NCBI GenBank assembly: GCA_049324835.1 | Contig: JBMOMT010000069.1 | Span: 1 to 46,083 of the forward strand | Length of the DNA: 46,083 nucleotides | Source of the DNA: JBMOMT01 sp049324835 | GTDB taxonomy: Bacteria > Chloroflexota > Anaerolineae > CAYNKW01 | Reading direction: 5' to 3' | Part shown: positions 1 through 8,316 of the stretch, one piece after another | Numbering within the stretch: the stretch's first letter is position 1 | How the letters are laid out: each line of letters begins with the position of its first letter | Notes under the pieces: model-generated | Database searches by the model: none | Told to the model about the DNA's origin: nothing | What the model saw: the letters and a program-made list of their open reading frames with translations, nothing else | Program-made: the position numbers and the translations under genes

Positions 1-120
1 GAAGCCTATCGCCTGAGCACAGGAACCTCCTGGTTTGAAGCCAAGATGCGGATTATTCGAGATGCCATTCGTGCCTATCTGGCTCATCCTGAGTACACCC
101 TGCCACTTTCAACTGCGTAA
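1..120 (+). CDS. C-terminal end of an unidentified protein (partial)
   Basis: Frame 1 is open from the window edge to a TAA at 118-120 and gives 39 residues. The end is Arg/Lys rich, with a stretch reading WFEAKMRIIRDAIRAYL. I do not recognise the family. It stops only 22 bases before the recoverable part of a penicillin-acylase gene whose first half is missing. That placement suggests the end of an inserted element such as a transposase, but no terminal repeat can be confirmed without upstream sequence. Confidence 0.4.
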   Translation, partial: EAYRLSTGTSWFEAKMRIIRDAIRAYLAHPEYTLPLSTA

Positions 121-142
121 CTTCTAAGGCTTTGCTGAACCG

Positions 143-1429
143 GTGACGCTGGAGGTGCGTCGCACTCGCCACGGCCCCCTGCTGGACGGTATCGTCGATG
201 GGCTGGACATGCCCATCGCTCTGCACTGGAACGGCTCAGAGAGCCCGTCTATGCTGGCGGCTGTTCTCCAACTCGATCAGGCCAGCGACTGGCCCTCCTT
301 TCGCGCCGCCCTGAGCCACTGGACGGCCGCGCCGCAACATTTCGTCTATGCCGATACCGAGGGCAACATCGGTTATCAACTGGCCGGACGCGTGCCGCGG
401 CGGACCCAGAACCAGGGCAGAGTGCCGCTTCCCGGTTGGACAGGCGCCTTTGAATGGCATGGAGAGTGGCCGTTTGAGCAACTGCCTCACACCCTGAACC
501 CACCATCGGGTTACCTCGTCGTCGCCGATCAGCCGATCACAGGCGATGCCCAGCCTGTCTGGGATGGTTCACCCGCAGCCCACCGCGCCCGCCGCATCGA
601 GGACCTGCTGCTCGCCAGCGATCAGCACACACCCGACAGTTTCCGGGCCATCGAGGCCGACGTGTACACACCCTCCGCCGCAAACCTGATGCCCTACCTG
701 CTGGCGTTGGAGCCGCAAGGCTGGCTGCAAGAGCGCGTTTACCGCGACCTGCTCCGCAACTGGGACGGCCAGCTCGCGCCCCACAGCGGCGCGGGGGCGG
801 TGTGGCAGGTTTTCTACCAACACCTGATCGAAGCGATCCTGCTGGACGAGCTGGGCGCAACGCTTTTCCACGACTACCTGAACACCCTCGACGTTCATCA
901 AGTCGTGGTTAGTCTCCTGGCTGACGCCGAAAATCCCTGGTTCGACGACCTCACCACCCCGCAGCGGGAAATACGAGACGATGTGCTGCGCCGCGCCCTG
1001 GCAGAAGCGATGGACGAACTGGGCCGCCATCACGGCGATCTACACACCAACTGGCGCTGGGGCGATCTGCACCGTCTCATCCTGATCCACCAGCCACTGG
1101 GCCAGAGTGACCTGCCCGTTTTGGCGAGGCTGGTCAATCGTGGGCCATACCCTCTGGGCGGCTCGCCTCTCACCGTCGACGCCACAAGCTGGCGCTTCGC
1201 CGCCCCATTCGACGTGATCGCCGGCCCATCTTGTCGCCAGATCGTCGAGCTGGGCAACCTGGACGCTTCACTCTTTCAGATCAACAGCGGCCAATCGGGC
1301 CAGCCGTTCCATCGCCACTATGCCGATCAGGTGCGCCCCTGGATCGACGTCAGCCCTCACCCTGCCGCCTGGTCGCGCCAGGCCGTCAAAGCGGCCCACG
1401 TCGCCCTGCTGGTGCTTCAGCCTCACTGA
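143..1429 (+). pseudogene. 5'-truncated penicillin acylase family gene (beta-chain C-terminal part)
   Basis: The 428 readable residues match the C-terminal half of penicillin amidase (Ntn-hydrolase) family proteins: TRHGPLL near the start, GNIGYQLAGRVPRR around residue 75, and SGQSGQPFHRHYADQ near the end. These enzymes are normally about 750-850 residues, exported, and self-cleaved so that a Ser begins the beta chain. The signal peptide, alpha chain, spacer and catalytic Ser are all absent. The frame is open upstream only to a TAA at 125-127, right after the preceding ORF ends, so the break coincides with foreign-looking sequence. The GTG at 143 has no convincing ribosome-binding site. Best read as a remnant left by an insertion or rearrangement and catalytically dead. 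Confidence 0.75.
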
Positions 1430-1437
1430 GGAGGCGC

Positions 1438-1576
1438 AACTGCTCAGCCTACCCTCCCGCAGGCTAAAACCATTCATCCCATGCCAGAATCTGGCTGACT
1501 GGGTGAATCTGCAAACGGTGGCCGCACAAGGAGGCATGGCATGCCCCTGCAAGAGCCTGCGGGAGAGTGAGCAGTT
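1438..1576 (+). repeat. MITE-like repeat, copy 1
   Basis: A 139-bp element with imperfect terminal inverted repeats. The left end reads AACTGCTCAGCCTACCCTCC and the right end, on the other strand, AACTGCTCACTCTCCCGC; both lead into CCCGCAGGCT. The interior has the near-palindrome GGCATGGCATGCC. Related copies lie at 23715-23858 (inverted) and 24247-24380. It codes for nothing evident and sits between the acylase remnant and the promoter of the transglycosylase gene. Confidence 0.7.
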
Positions 1577-1591
1577 ACGAGGAGGCTACAA

Positions 1592-1621
1592 TTGCCTCCC
1601 AGGGTCAAATGATGGTATAAT
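1592..1621 (+). promoter_or_regulatory. Sigma-70 promoter of the lytic transglycosylase gene (leaderless)
   Basis: TTGCCT at 1592-1597, an 18-bp spacer and TATAAT at 1616-1621. The expected start of transcription falls at about 1627-1629, on the ATG itself, so the mRNA would have no 5' leader. Confidence 0.65.
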
Positions 1622-1628
1622 CCTTTTT

Positions 1629-4238
1629 ATGACACCGCGACCGCCTGAAACAAGACAGCCCGAGTTCGTCAATCACCCCAGATCGTTCTGGCAGTGGTTC
1701 TTTCTGTGCCTGGCCCTGATCGGCTGGCTGGCCTCGGCCTGCACCGACGGCCCACCTGATACGCCGTCGGCCACACCGGCCCACACCTCGGTCGTGGCCG
1801 AACCGTTCCCGACGCCGACACCCCTCCCCCCGACCGCCACGCCATCACCGTCCACCAGCCCCACCGCCACCGCCACAGCCCTGCCGACCGCCACCGAAAC
1901 ATCGACCGCCACTGCCACGCCGACCGCTTCGCCCAGCCCCACCGCCACCCCTCCGCCCGACACACGCCTGAGGCTCGGCATCGCTCTGCAGGCGCAGGGC
2001 AATTACCCGGCGGCCATCGATCAATACCAGGCCCTGATCGATGACCCGAACGTCACCGCCGAGACAGCCGCCGAGGCGCGCTACCGGCTGGGACAGTGCC
2101 AGACCCTCAACGATGACCCTGCCGCAGCCGCAGCCGCCTTCCAGGCCTTTCTGGCAGCCTACCCCGACGATGCGCGTCGCCCCGAAGCCCATTTTCAACT
2201 GGCCGAGGCGCTGGCCGCACAGGGCGCGTGGCAGGCGGCCATCGAGAATTATCAACTGTACCTGGCCGGGCTAGACGCCATCGCCAGCCACGTCCAGACG
2301 CGCATCGGCGACGCTTACGTGCAGCTTGGCGACGACGAACAGGCCCTGGAGAGCTACCGCGCTGCGTTGGAAAGCGCGCCTTACCTGGATCAGGCCTTTG
2401 CCCTGCGAGAACGAGTGGCCGAGATCCATATCCGCGCCGCGGACATGGATCAAGCCATCGCCCAATATCAAAAAATCCTGGAAGCCGCCGAATCGGCCAG
2501 CTACCGCGCCCAGATGCTCTACCTGTTGGGACAGGCCTGGCTCGCGTCCGGCAACACCGAGGCCGCCCACGACGCCTGGCGCGAGGCGGTCGAGCGTTAT
2601 CCCAGGACGCACCACGCCTACCTCTCGCTGGTGGAGCTGGTCAACGCCGGCGTCGCGGTCGACGAGTTCCAGCGCGGCCTGGTCGATTTTTACGCCGGCG
2701 TCTATGGGGCAGCGACCCAGGCCTTTTACCGCTATCTCGATTCCGAGGCCGTCGAACGGCGCGACGAGGCCCGTTACTATGTGGGCCGGGCCTACCACCT
2801 GTCGGGCAATTATGCCCTGGCCATCGACGAATACGATACCGTCATCGCCGCCTACCCCGATAGCCCGGTGGCGGCCGATGCCTGGCTGGAAAAGGCCCGC
2901 TCTCTGGCAGCCCAGGACCAGGCCGACATGGCATTGGAGACGCTGGAAGCCTTTGTGCAAGCCCACCCTGAGAACGATCTGGCCCCCGAAGCCCTGTGGC
3001 GGGCAGCCCAAATACACCAGGATGCGGCCAACTGGGCCGGGGCGGCTGCCGTCTACCGCCGCCTGCATGCGGACTATTCGGCCAGCGAGCGAGCTGCCGA
3101 GGCGCTTTTTGACGCCGGACTGTGCCACTATCGCCTGGCCGACTATCGGGCCGCTGCAGACGACTGGCAAACCCTGGTGGCTGATTATGCCTCCTCCGAG
3201 TGGTTATCTGCCGCCCGCTATTGGCTGAGCAAGGCCCACGCCGCGCTGGGCGACGACCCTCAACGCGACGAATGGTTAACCACGGCTGCCACCAGCCGCG
3301 CATTCCTGCCCGATTATTACTCCCTCCGGGCGGCTCACCGGGCCCAGGCCCTGGCGCAAAACGATGTCACCCCGAAAGAGGCCGTGGCCTGGCCCAGCAG
3401 CCCGCCCAACCTGCTGCTGACCACCGACCAGGCCAGCGCGCGGGCCGCGGCCGAGGCCTGGCTGCTGAAATGGGCCGATCCCGCCGCCGAGATCGATACT
3501 CTCGACGGGCTAACGGATAGCCTGGCATCGGATCCTCGTTACCGGCGTGCGGTGGCCTTTCTGTCGATTGGCCTGCGCCAGAAAGCTGTCGCCGAGCTGG
3601 AAGCCCTGCGCCTGGCCCGCTGGGACGATCCACTGGCAATTTATGGGCTGGCCCTGGCAGCCCGCGATTTAGAGATCTATGATGTCTCTATCCGGTGTGC
3701 GCTGCGCGTGGTGCACCTTTCACCGGCCAAAACCATTCACGACGCGCCCCACTTTTTGCTGCGCCTGATCTATCCCATCTATTACGCCGATCTGGTGCTG
3801 GCCGAGGCGGCCGAATCCAACCTGGACCCACTGCTTCTCTTTGCCCTGATGCGGCAGGAAAGCCTGTTCTCGCCGGATGTTGCCTCTTATGCCCAGGCCA
3901 TAGGGTTGATGCAGATCATTCCCTCCACCGGCGAGTGGATCGCCCTGCGCCTGCGCTGGCAGGATTTCGTGGCTGCCCATCTCACCCGACCTTACCTCAA
4001 CATCCACTTTGGCGCCTGGTTCCTGGCCCAGGCCCTGGACACCTATCAGGGCAATGTGTTTGCCGCACTGGCGTCTTACAACGCCGGCATGGCCGCTCCG
4101 GCCCGCTGGCTGGAAGGAAATGGCGGCGATCCAGATCTTTTTGTCGAGACGATCGATTTCTCCCAGACACTGCACTATGTTCAGTTGATCTACCAGCACC
4201 ACACGCTGTATCGCCAGATTTACCAATCGGACCGCTGA
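1629..4238 (+). CDS. TPR-repeat lytic murein transglycosylase (Slt family), membrane anchored
   Basis: Predicted to cleave peptidoglycan glycan strands with formation of 1,6-anhydro-muramic ends. The 869-residue protein starts with a hydrophobic export segment (about 19-37) ending in LASAC, so Cys38 could be lipidated, although the lipobox is imperfect. A Thr/Pro/Ser linker follows (about 45-110), then TPR-like helical repeats (about 110-640). The C-terminal SLT domain (about 715-869) has the catalytic Glu744 in LMRQES, then AIGLMQIIPSTG and ALASYNAG. The open frame extends upstream to 1320, but ATG 1629 is preferred because the promoter lies directly in front of it and the extension crosses the repeat and the acylase gene. 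Monocistronic as far as can be seen. Confidence 0.85.
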   Translation: MTPRPPETRQPEFVNHPRSFWQWFFLCLALIGWLASACTDGPPDTPSATPAHTSVVAEPFPTPTPLPPTATPSPSTSPTATATALPTATETSTATATPTASPSPTATPPPDTRLRLGIALQAQGNYPAAIDQYQALIDDPNVTAETAAEARYRLGQCQTLNDDPAAAAAAFQAFLAAYPDDARRPEAHFQLAEALAAQGAWQAAIENYQLYLAGLDAIASHVQTRIGDAYVQLGDDEQALESYRAALESAPYLDQAFALRERVAEIHIRAADMDQAIAQYQKILEAAESASYRAQMLYLLGQAWLASGNTEAAHDAWREAVERYPRTHHAYLSLVELVNAGVAVDEFQRGLVDFYAGVYGAATQAFYRYLDSEAVERRDEARYYVGRAYHLSGNYALAIDEYDTVIAAYPDSPVAADAWLEKARSLAAQDQADMALETLEAFVQAHPENDLAPEALWRAAQIHQDAANWAGAAAVYRRLHADYSASERAAEALFDAGLCHYRLADYRAAADDWQTLVADYASSEWLSAARYWLSKAHAALGDDPQRDEWLTTAATSRAFLPDYYSLRAAHRAQALAQNDVTPKEAVAWPSSPPNLLLTTDQASARAAAEAWLLKWADPAAEIDTLDGLTDSLASDPRYRRAVAFLSIGLRQKAVAELEALRLARWDDPLAIYGLALAARDLEIYDVSIRCALRVVHLSPAKTIHDAPHFLLRLIYPIYYADLVLAEAAESNLDPLLLFALMRQESLFSPDVASYAQAIGLMQIIPSTGEWIALRLRWQDFVAAHLTRPYLNIHFGAWFLAQALDTYQGNVFAALASYNAGMAAPARWLEGNGGDPDLFVETIDFSQTLHYVQLIYQHHTLYRQIYQSDR

Positions 4239-4309
4239 GCCAGAGAGGTTGATTGCCAAACTGTAGCCCAATTACAACCCACCGGCCAGGATGAGGTTGG
4301 CGGCAGCTA

Positions 4310-4338
4310 TTGCATCAACTTTTTAATGATGGTATAAT
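4310..4338 (+). promoter_or_regulatory. Sigma-70 promoter of the sensor-kinase operon
   Basis: TTGCAT at 4310-4315, a 17-bp spacer and TATAAT at 4333-4338. It leaves a leader of about 140 nt before ATG 4484. The leader holds a small imperfect hairpin around 4403-4430, with arms like GGATGGGAG and CTCACATCC. Confidence 0.7.
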
Positions 4339-4483
4339 GTTATCATCGGCAAACAGTAGAACTCGGGGGCAACACCATCGGGCCACCATGCTGAGCCGAT
4401 TCGGATGGGAGGCCATCTCACATCCTCCTGAAGCCGAAAAAGCAAGACCGTTGCCCTGTAATCATTACCATTGGTGAAAGACC

Positions 4484-7255
4484 ATGCCTGTCGTTCACGA
4501 AACGATCCAACTCCTCCTGGCACCACCCGGTGGTCTGGTTTACCATCTGCTGCTCCTCTTTGCGCTGGAAGCGATCCTGGGTCTGAGCCTGGGAGCATGG
4601 CGCCGTCGACGGGCGGGCCAGCCGGCGGCCATCTCGGGCCTGTTCGTGGCGGCGGCCGCAGGCATGCTGTTGGCCCGGCTGATCCTGATCGCCGTGGCGC
4701 TGTGGGGCATCGCTGATGCATCCACTGTCGCGCGGCTGATTCCCCCTCTGGAACGGGCACTCGACAGCGCCGTAGTCTTGCTGCTGGTGTGGGCGCTGAT
4801 ACCGTGGGGCCGTTACCGTGACCTCTCGTGGTTCCTGCCGGGTTTCGGCCTGTTGGCTATCGCCGTCATTTTTGCGCTGTTGCTCTCTGCCTGGCAGGTC
4901 GCTCTGACCAACAACCCCACTCTGATGTACAACAGCAGCGGCCAGCAGACAGCATGGAGCCTGATGCAGCTCTTGTTGCTGGCGGCCGGCCTGTTGGGCC
5001 TGCTGTGGCGTCGAGAACGGGGCTGGGGGCTGCAGATCGTGACGCTGGCTTTGTTGGCTCTTGGCCAGGTGATGCAACTCGCTTCGCCCGATCTTCAAAT
5101 CCACCAGGCGGGATGGGTACGTCTGGCGCAGGTGTTGGCCTTTCCACTGCTGGCAGTGTCGGTCTACCGTCTGGCGATCACAGACCTGAGCGAACGCACC
5201 CACGAACTCGAAGAAGTCCGGCAGGATTCCATCAGCCAGATCACAGGGCTGCTCTATTTGCTGGAAAGCGGCCAGCGAACCATCGCCTCGTTAAACATGG
5301 CCGACGTGTTGGATCGGGCCGTGCGTGAGGTGGTGCGCCTGCTCAAGGTCGAATTGTGCGGCCTGGTGTTGCCGCTGGACGTGCCGCGTGGGCAGGCCGA
5401 ACTGGCGGCGGTGTACAGCGCCAAAGCAGAAGGCACGGCCAACACCGTCCGCTTTGCCCTGTCGGATCACCCGGCGATCGAGCATGCTATCAAACGCAAA
5501 AAGGCCGTGACCATCGATGTCTCTAGCGAGCACGCCCAGGTCAAAGAGATTTACGTCCTGCTGGGCAGCATGAAAACGGGGCCGTTGCTGATCCAGCCGC
5601 TGCTGTACAATAGCTCGGTTATCGGCGCGCTGTTGCTGGGCAACCCGCACTCGCAGCAACTGTTTTCCGCCAGTCAACAAAAGCTGTGCCAGGCTCTGGG
5701 GCGTCAGGTGGCCATCGCCATCGAGAATGCGCGGCGTTACCAAGCGCTCGGCGGTCAGCTCGAAACGCTCCAGGCGCGGTTCGAGGAGGCCAGCACCAAA
5801 CACCGCCGCATCCAGAGCCAGTTGGAAACGCAGCTTCAACACAGCCAGGAAGACACAGCCCACTTTGCGCGTCGATTGGAGGAGGCCACCGATTTCATCC
5901 GGCGTAAGCAACAGAACATCGAGAGCCTGGCCGAGCAGCTCCAGACGGTCGAGCAAGAGAACAGCCAGCTCACTGCCGATCTGGCCCAGCTTGGGCAGGA
6001 AGCGCAGTCGCTGCAAAATCGGCTGGAATCGCAGACTGCCCAGGCAGCGAGCACTCGTGCAGCGCTGGAGGCTCAACTGGCCGAAGCCAGTTCCCAGATC
6101 TCACGAATGATCGTCAGGCAGCGGCAGCAAGACCTGGTCTCGCCCGGCAGCATGGTGCTCGATGCCCTCGAGGTTGGCCTGCTGATGGCCGATCAGACCG
6201 GTCGGGTGCAGCAGGTCAACTCTGCAGCGGCCCGGCTCCTGGGACAGGCGGTTGAGGAGATGATGGGCAAACCCCTGGGTCAGGTGTGCGACGACACTCA
6301 CTGGCAAGAGGGCATCCATCAATTGTTGGGCGGGCAATCAGGATCGACCAGGGAAGGCGCCGAGACGGCCTTTGCCGTTTACGTAGCGGGCCGACCGGTG
6401 AAGGTCAGGCTGAGCCTTTTGCGCGGCCAGGAGCAAGAGTTTGTGGCGGCCGTGGCTCTGTTGAATGCTCCCACCGCATCGACCGAGCCGCAGCGCGCAC
6501 GCGACGAGTTTATCGGCGCACTGGCCCAGGAGTTACGCACGCCCATGACCTCCATCACCGGCTATACCGATCTACTGCTGGGTGAATCGGTGGGCATCGT
6601 GGGCGAGATGCAACGCAAGTTTTTACAGCGCATCAAAGCCAACATCGAGCGCATGGGCGCTATGCTCAACGATCTGATCGGCGTGACGGCCATCGACAGC
6701 GGACAGCTTCACATCGAGCCGGAGCCTATCGAGGTGAGCAATGCCATTCAGGAAGCCATCAACGGCGCCCAGGCCCAGCTCGAAGAAAAAGACCTCAGGC
6801 TCAAAATGAATCTTGCGCTGGATATGGACACCATCGAGGTCGATCCCAACGCCTTTCAGCAGATCGTGAGTAATCTGCTCAGCAATGCCTGCAAAGCCTC
6901 GCCGGTGGGTGGCGAGATCGGCATCAGCGCCGTTTTTCAAACCGAGAATCAATCACCGGAAAAGAGCCGATTGATCGTTTCACTGACCGACTCTGGCGGC
7001 GGTATTGCGCCAGAAGATCAACCGCGTGTTTTTGACCGCTTTTACCGCGCCGAGCAGGCCCTGATCGCCGGCCTGGGTGAGACCGGGGTGGGACTTTCCA
7101 TCGTCAAGGCTCTGATCGAGGCCCATCACGGCCAGATTTGGGTGGAAAGTGAAATGGGCCAGGGCAGCACCTTTGCCTTTTCGTTACCCGTCGCGCCGCC
7201 CCGACGAGCTGCCCCTTCAGGCCGAAAAACATCACCATCGTCCGGGGGGGACTAG
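4484..7255 (+). CDS. Membrane GAF-PAS sensor kinase with Gln in place of the phospho-accepting His
   Basis: A 923-residue sensor kinase. About seven hydrophobic segments fill residues 1-230. They are followed by a GAF domain (about 260-420), a Gln/Glu-rich coiled coil (about 420-560), a PAS domain (about 560-665), a HisKA-like dimerisation region (about 675-745) and an HATPase domain (about 770-905). The ATP site looks intact: N box SNLLSNACKASP, G1 DSGGGIAPEDQPRVFDRFY and G2 GETGVGLSIVKALIEAHHG. The normal H-E-L-R-T-P motif instead reads AQELRTPMTSI: codon 6527-6529 is CAG, so residue 682 is Gln. Autophosphorylation at the usual site is therefore not expected. First gene of a likely three-gene operon; no response regulator is adjacent. 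Confidence 0.85.
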   Translation: MPVVHETIQLLLAPPGGLVYHLLLLFALEAILGLSLGAWRRRRAGQPAAISGLFVAAAAGMLLARLILIAVALWGIADASTVARLIPPLERALDSAVVLLLVWALIPWGRYRDLSWFLPGFGLLAIAVIFALLLSAWQVALTNNPTLMYNSSGQQTAWSLMQLLLLAAGLLGLLWRRERGWGLQIVTLALLALGQVMQLASPDLQIHQAGWVRLAQVLAFPLLAVSVYRLAITDLSERTHELEEVRQDSISQITGLLYLLESGQRTIASLNMADVLDRAVREVVRLLKVELCGLVLPLDVPRGQAELAAVYSAKAEGTANTVRFALSDHPAIEHAIKRKKAVTIDVSSEHAQVKEIYVLLGSMKTGPLLIQPLLYNSSVIGALLLGNPHSQQLFSASQQKLCQALGRQVAIAIENARRYQALGGQLETLQARFEEASTKHRRIQSQLETQLQHSQEDTAHFARRLEEATDFIRRKQQNIESLAEQLQTVEQENSQLTADLAQLGQEAQSLQNRLESQTAQAASTRAALEAQLAEASSQISRMIVRQRQQDLVSPGSMVLDALEVGLLMADQTGRVQQVNSAAARLLGQAVEEMMGKPLGQVCDDTHWQEGIHQLLGGQSGSTREGAETAFAVYVAGRPVKVRLSLLRGQEQEFVAAVALLNAPTASTEPQRARDEFIGALAQELRTPMTSITGYTDLLLGESVGIVGEMQRKFLQRIKANIERMGAMLNDLIGVTAIDSGQLHIEPEPIEVSNAIQEAINGAQAQLEEKDLRLKMNLALDMDTIEVDPNAFQQIVSNLLSNACKASPVGGEIGISAVFQTENQSPEKSRLIVSLTDSGGGIAPEDQPRVFDRFYRAEQALIAGLGETGVGLSIVKALIEAHHGQIWVESEMGQGSTFAFSLPVAPPRRAAPSGRKTSPSSGGD

Positions 7256-7266
7256 GGGATGCCATT

Positions 7267-8286
7267 ATGGTCAACGACAACCACTCTCAAGGCGAGTCTT
7301 TTGGCGCCCTCCGCCGTACGTTGGTGGCAACGCTGATCGTGGCGACCGTAGCTGCCACCCTATTCGTGGCCGTCAGGCTGACCCACCTGGATCAGATGCC
7401 CATGCCAACCACCACGCCGACACACACGGCTGTGTCCATCGCAGCGATCAGCCCGGCGCCTTCGCCCACCGCGCCGCCATCCCACACACCCAGCGCCACA
7501 CCCCCTCCCCTGCCCACACCCACGCCAACCACCGCCTGTGTCTACCCGGCCAACTGGGTGAGGTATGTGGTTCAGCCAGGTGATACGCTGCAGAGCATTG
7601 CGCTGCGCCACGGCATCGGGGTCTATTACCTGATGCAGGTCAACTGCCTCACCAGCCAGACGCTCTTGCCCAATCAGCCGATCTGGGTGCCCCCCGCCGA
7701 CGCCACTCCCACCCCCATCCCGCCGACGCCCACCTACTGTGGGCCGCCCGCCGGCTGGCAGCCATACGTCGTCCAGCGAGGCGATACCCTGTATTCACTG
7801 GCCCAGCGACACGGCACGTCACCAGAAGCGATCAAACGCGCCAACTGCCTCATCGGCAACACCATCTATGCCGGGCAAAAGCTGTGGTTGCCGTGGATAG
7901 CGCCCAGCCCCACCCCACAGGCAAGCGCCACGCCAACCGGCACGGCCACAGCCACCGCCACGCCAACAGCCACCATCACGGCCACGGCGACGACGACCGC
8001 CACCGCCACACCGAGCGAAACGATCACACCGACGCCGACGGATACCAGCGAAGTCTCACCGTTGCCCACGCCCACCGGCACCCAACGGCCCACACTCACA
8101 CCGCTACCGACGGCCACCCCGACACCCACCGAGGTGATCGACCACACACCCACCCTCACCCCAACGGCCACGCCAGAAAGTGGCGAGACGCCCACGCTCA
8201 CCGCCACCCCCACCGACACGGTCACGTCGGCGGCTGCACCATCGGAAACTGCCACACCCACCCCCACGGCGTCGTCAACGCCCTGA
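7267..8286 (+). CDS. Membrane-anchored protein with two LysM domains
   Basis: 339 residues. One transmembrane segment (about 18-38) is followed by a TPTP-type linker. Two LysM modules come next: about 97-145, beginning YVVQPGDTLQSIALRHG, and about 163-210, beginning YVVQRGDTLYSLAQRHG. A long Thr/Pro/Ala tail completes the protein. LysM domains bind N-acetylglucosamine polymers such as peptidoglycan, so it is probably a cell-wall-bound surface protein; no catalytic domain is visible. Two Cys flank each LysM and could form disulfides. The gene starts 11 bp after the kinase stop, after a purine-rich GGGGGGACTAGGGG stretch, and is probably co-transcribed with the kinase. Confidence 0.8.
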   Translation: MVNDNHSQGESFGALRRTLVATLIVATVAATLFVAVRLTHLDQMPMPTTTPTHTAVSIAAISPAPSPTAPPSHTPSATPPPLPTPTPTTACVYPANWVRYVVQPGDTLQSIALRHGIGVYYLMQVNCLTSQTLLPNQPIWVPPADATPTPIPPTPTYCGPPAGWQPYVVQRGDTLYSLAQRHGTSPEAIKRANCLIGNTIYAGQKLWLPWIAPSPTPQASATPTGTATATATPTATITATATTTATATPSETITPTPTDTSEVSPLPTPTGTQRPTLTPLPTATPTPTEVIDHTPTLTPTATPESGETPTLTATPTDTVTSAAAPSETATPTPTASSTP

Positions 8287-8316
8287 GCGGGACAGACCTT
8301 TTCTCATGCGGAGGGG

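Noticed and set aside
1320..1628. Upstream extension of the transglycosylase frame
   Set aside because: It crosses the acylase end, the MITE-like repeat and the promoter; no ribosome-binding site at any earlier start.
1673..2002. Minus-strand Val/Gly-rich ORFs opposite Thr/Pro linkers (also 7866-8267)
   Set aside because: These are antisense shadows of TPTP-type low-complexity coding sequence.
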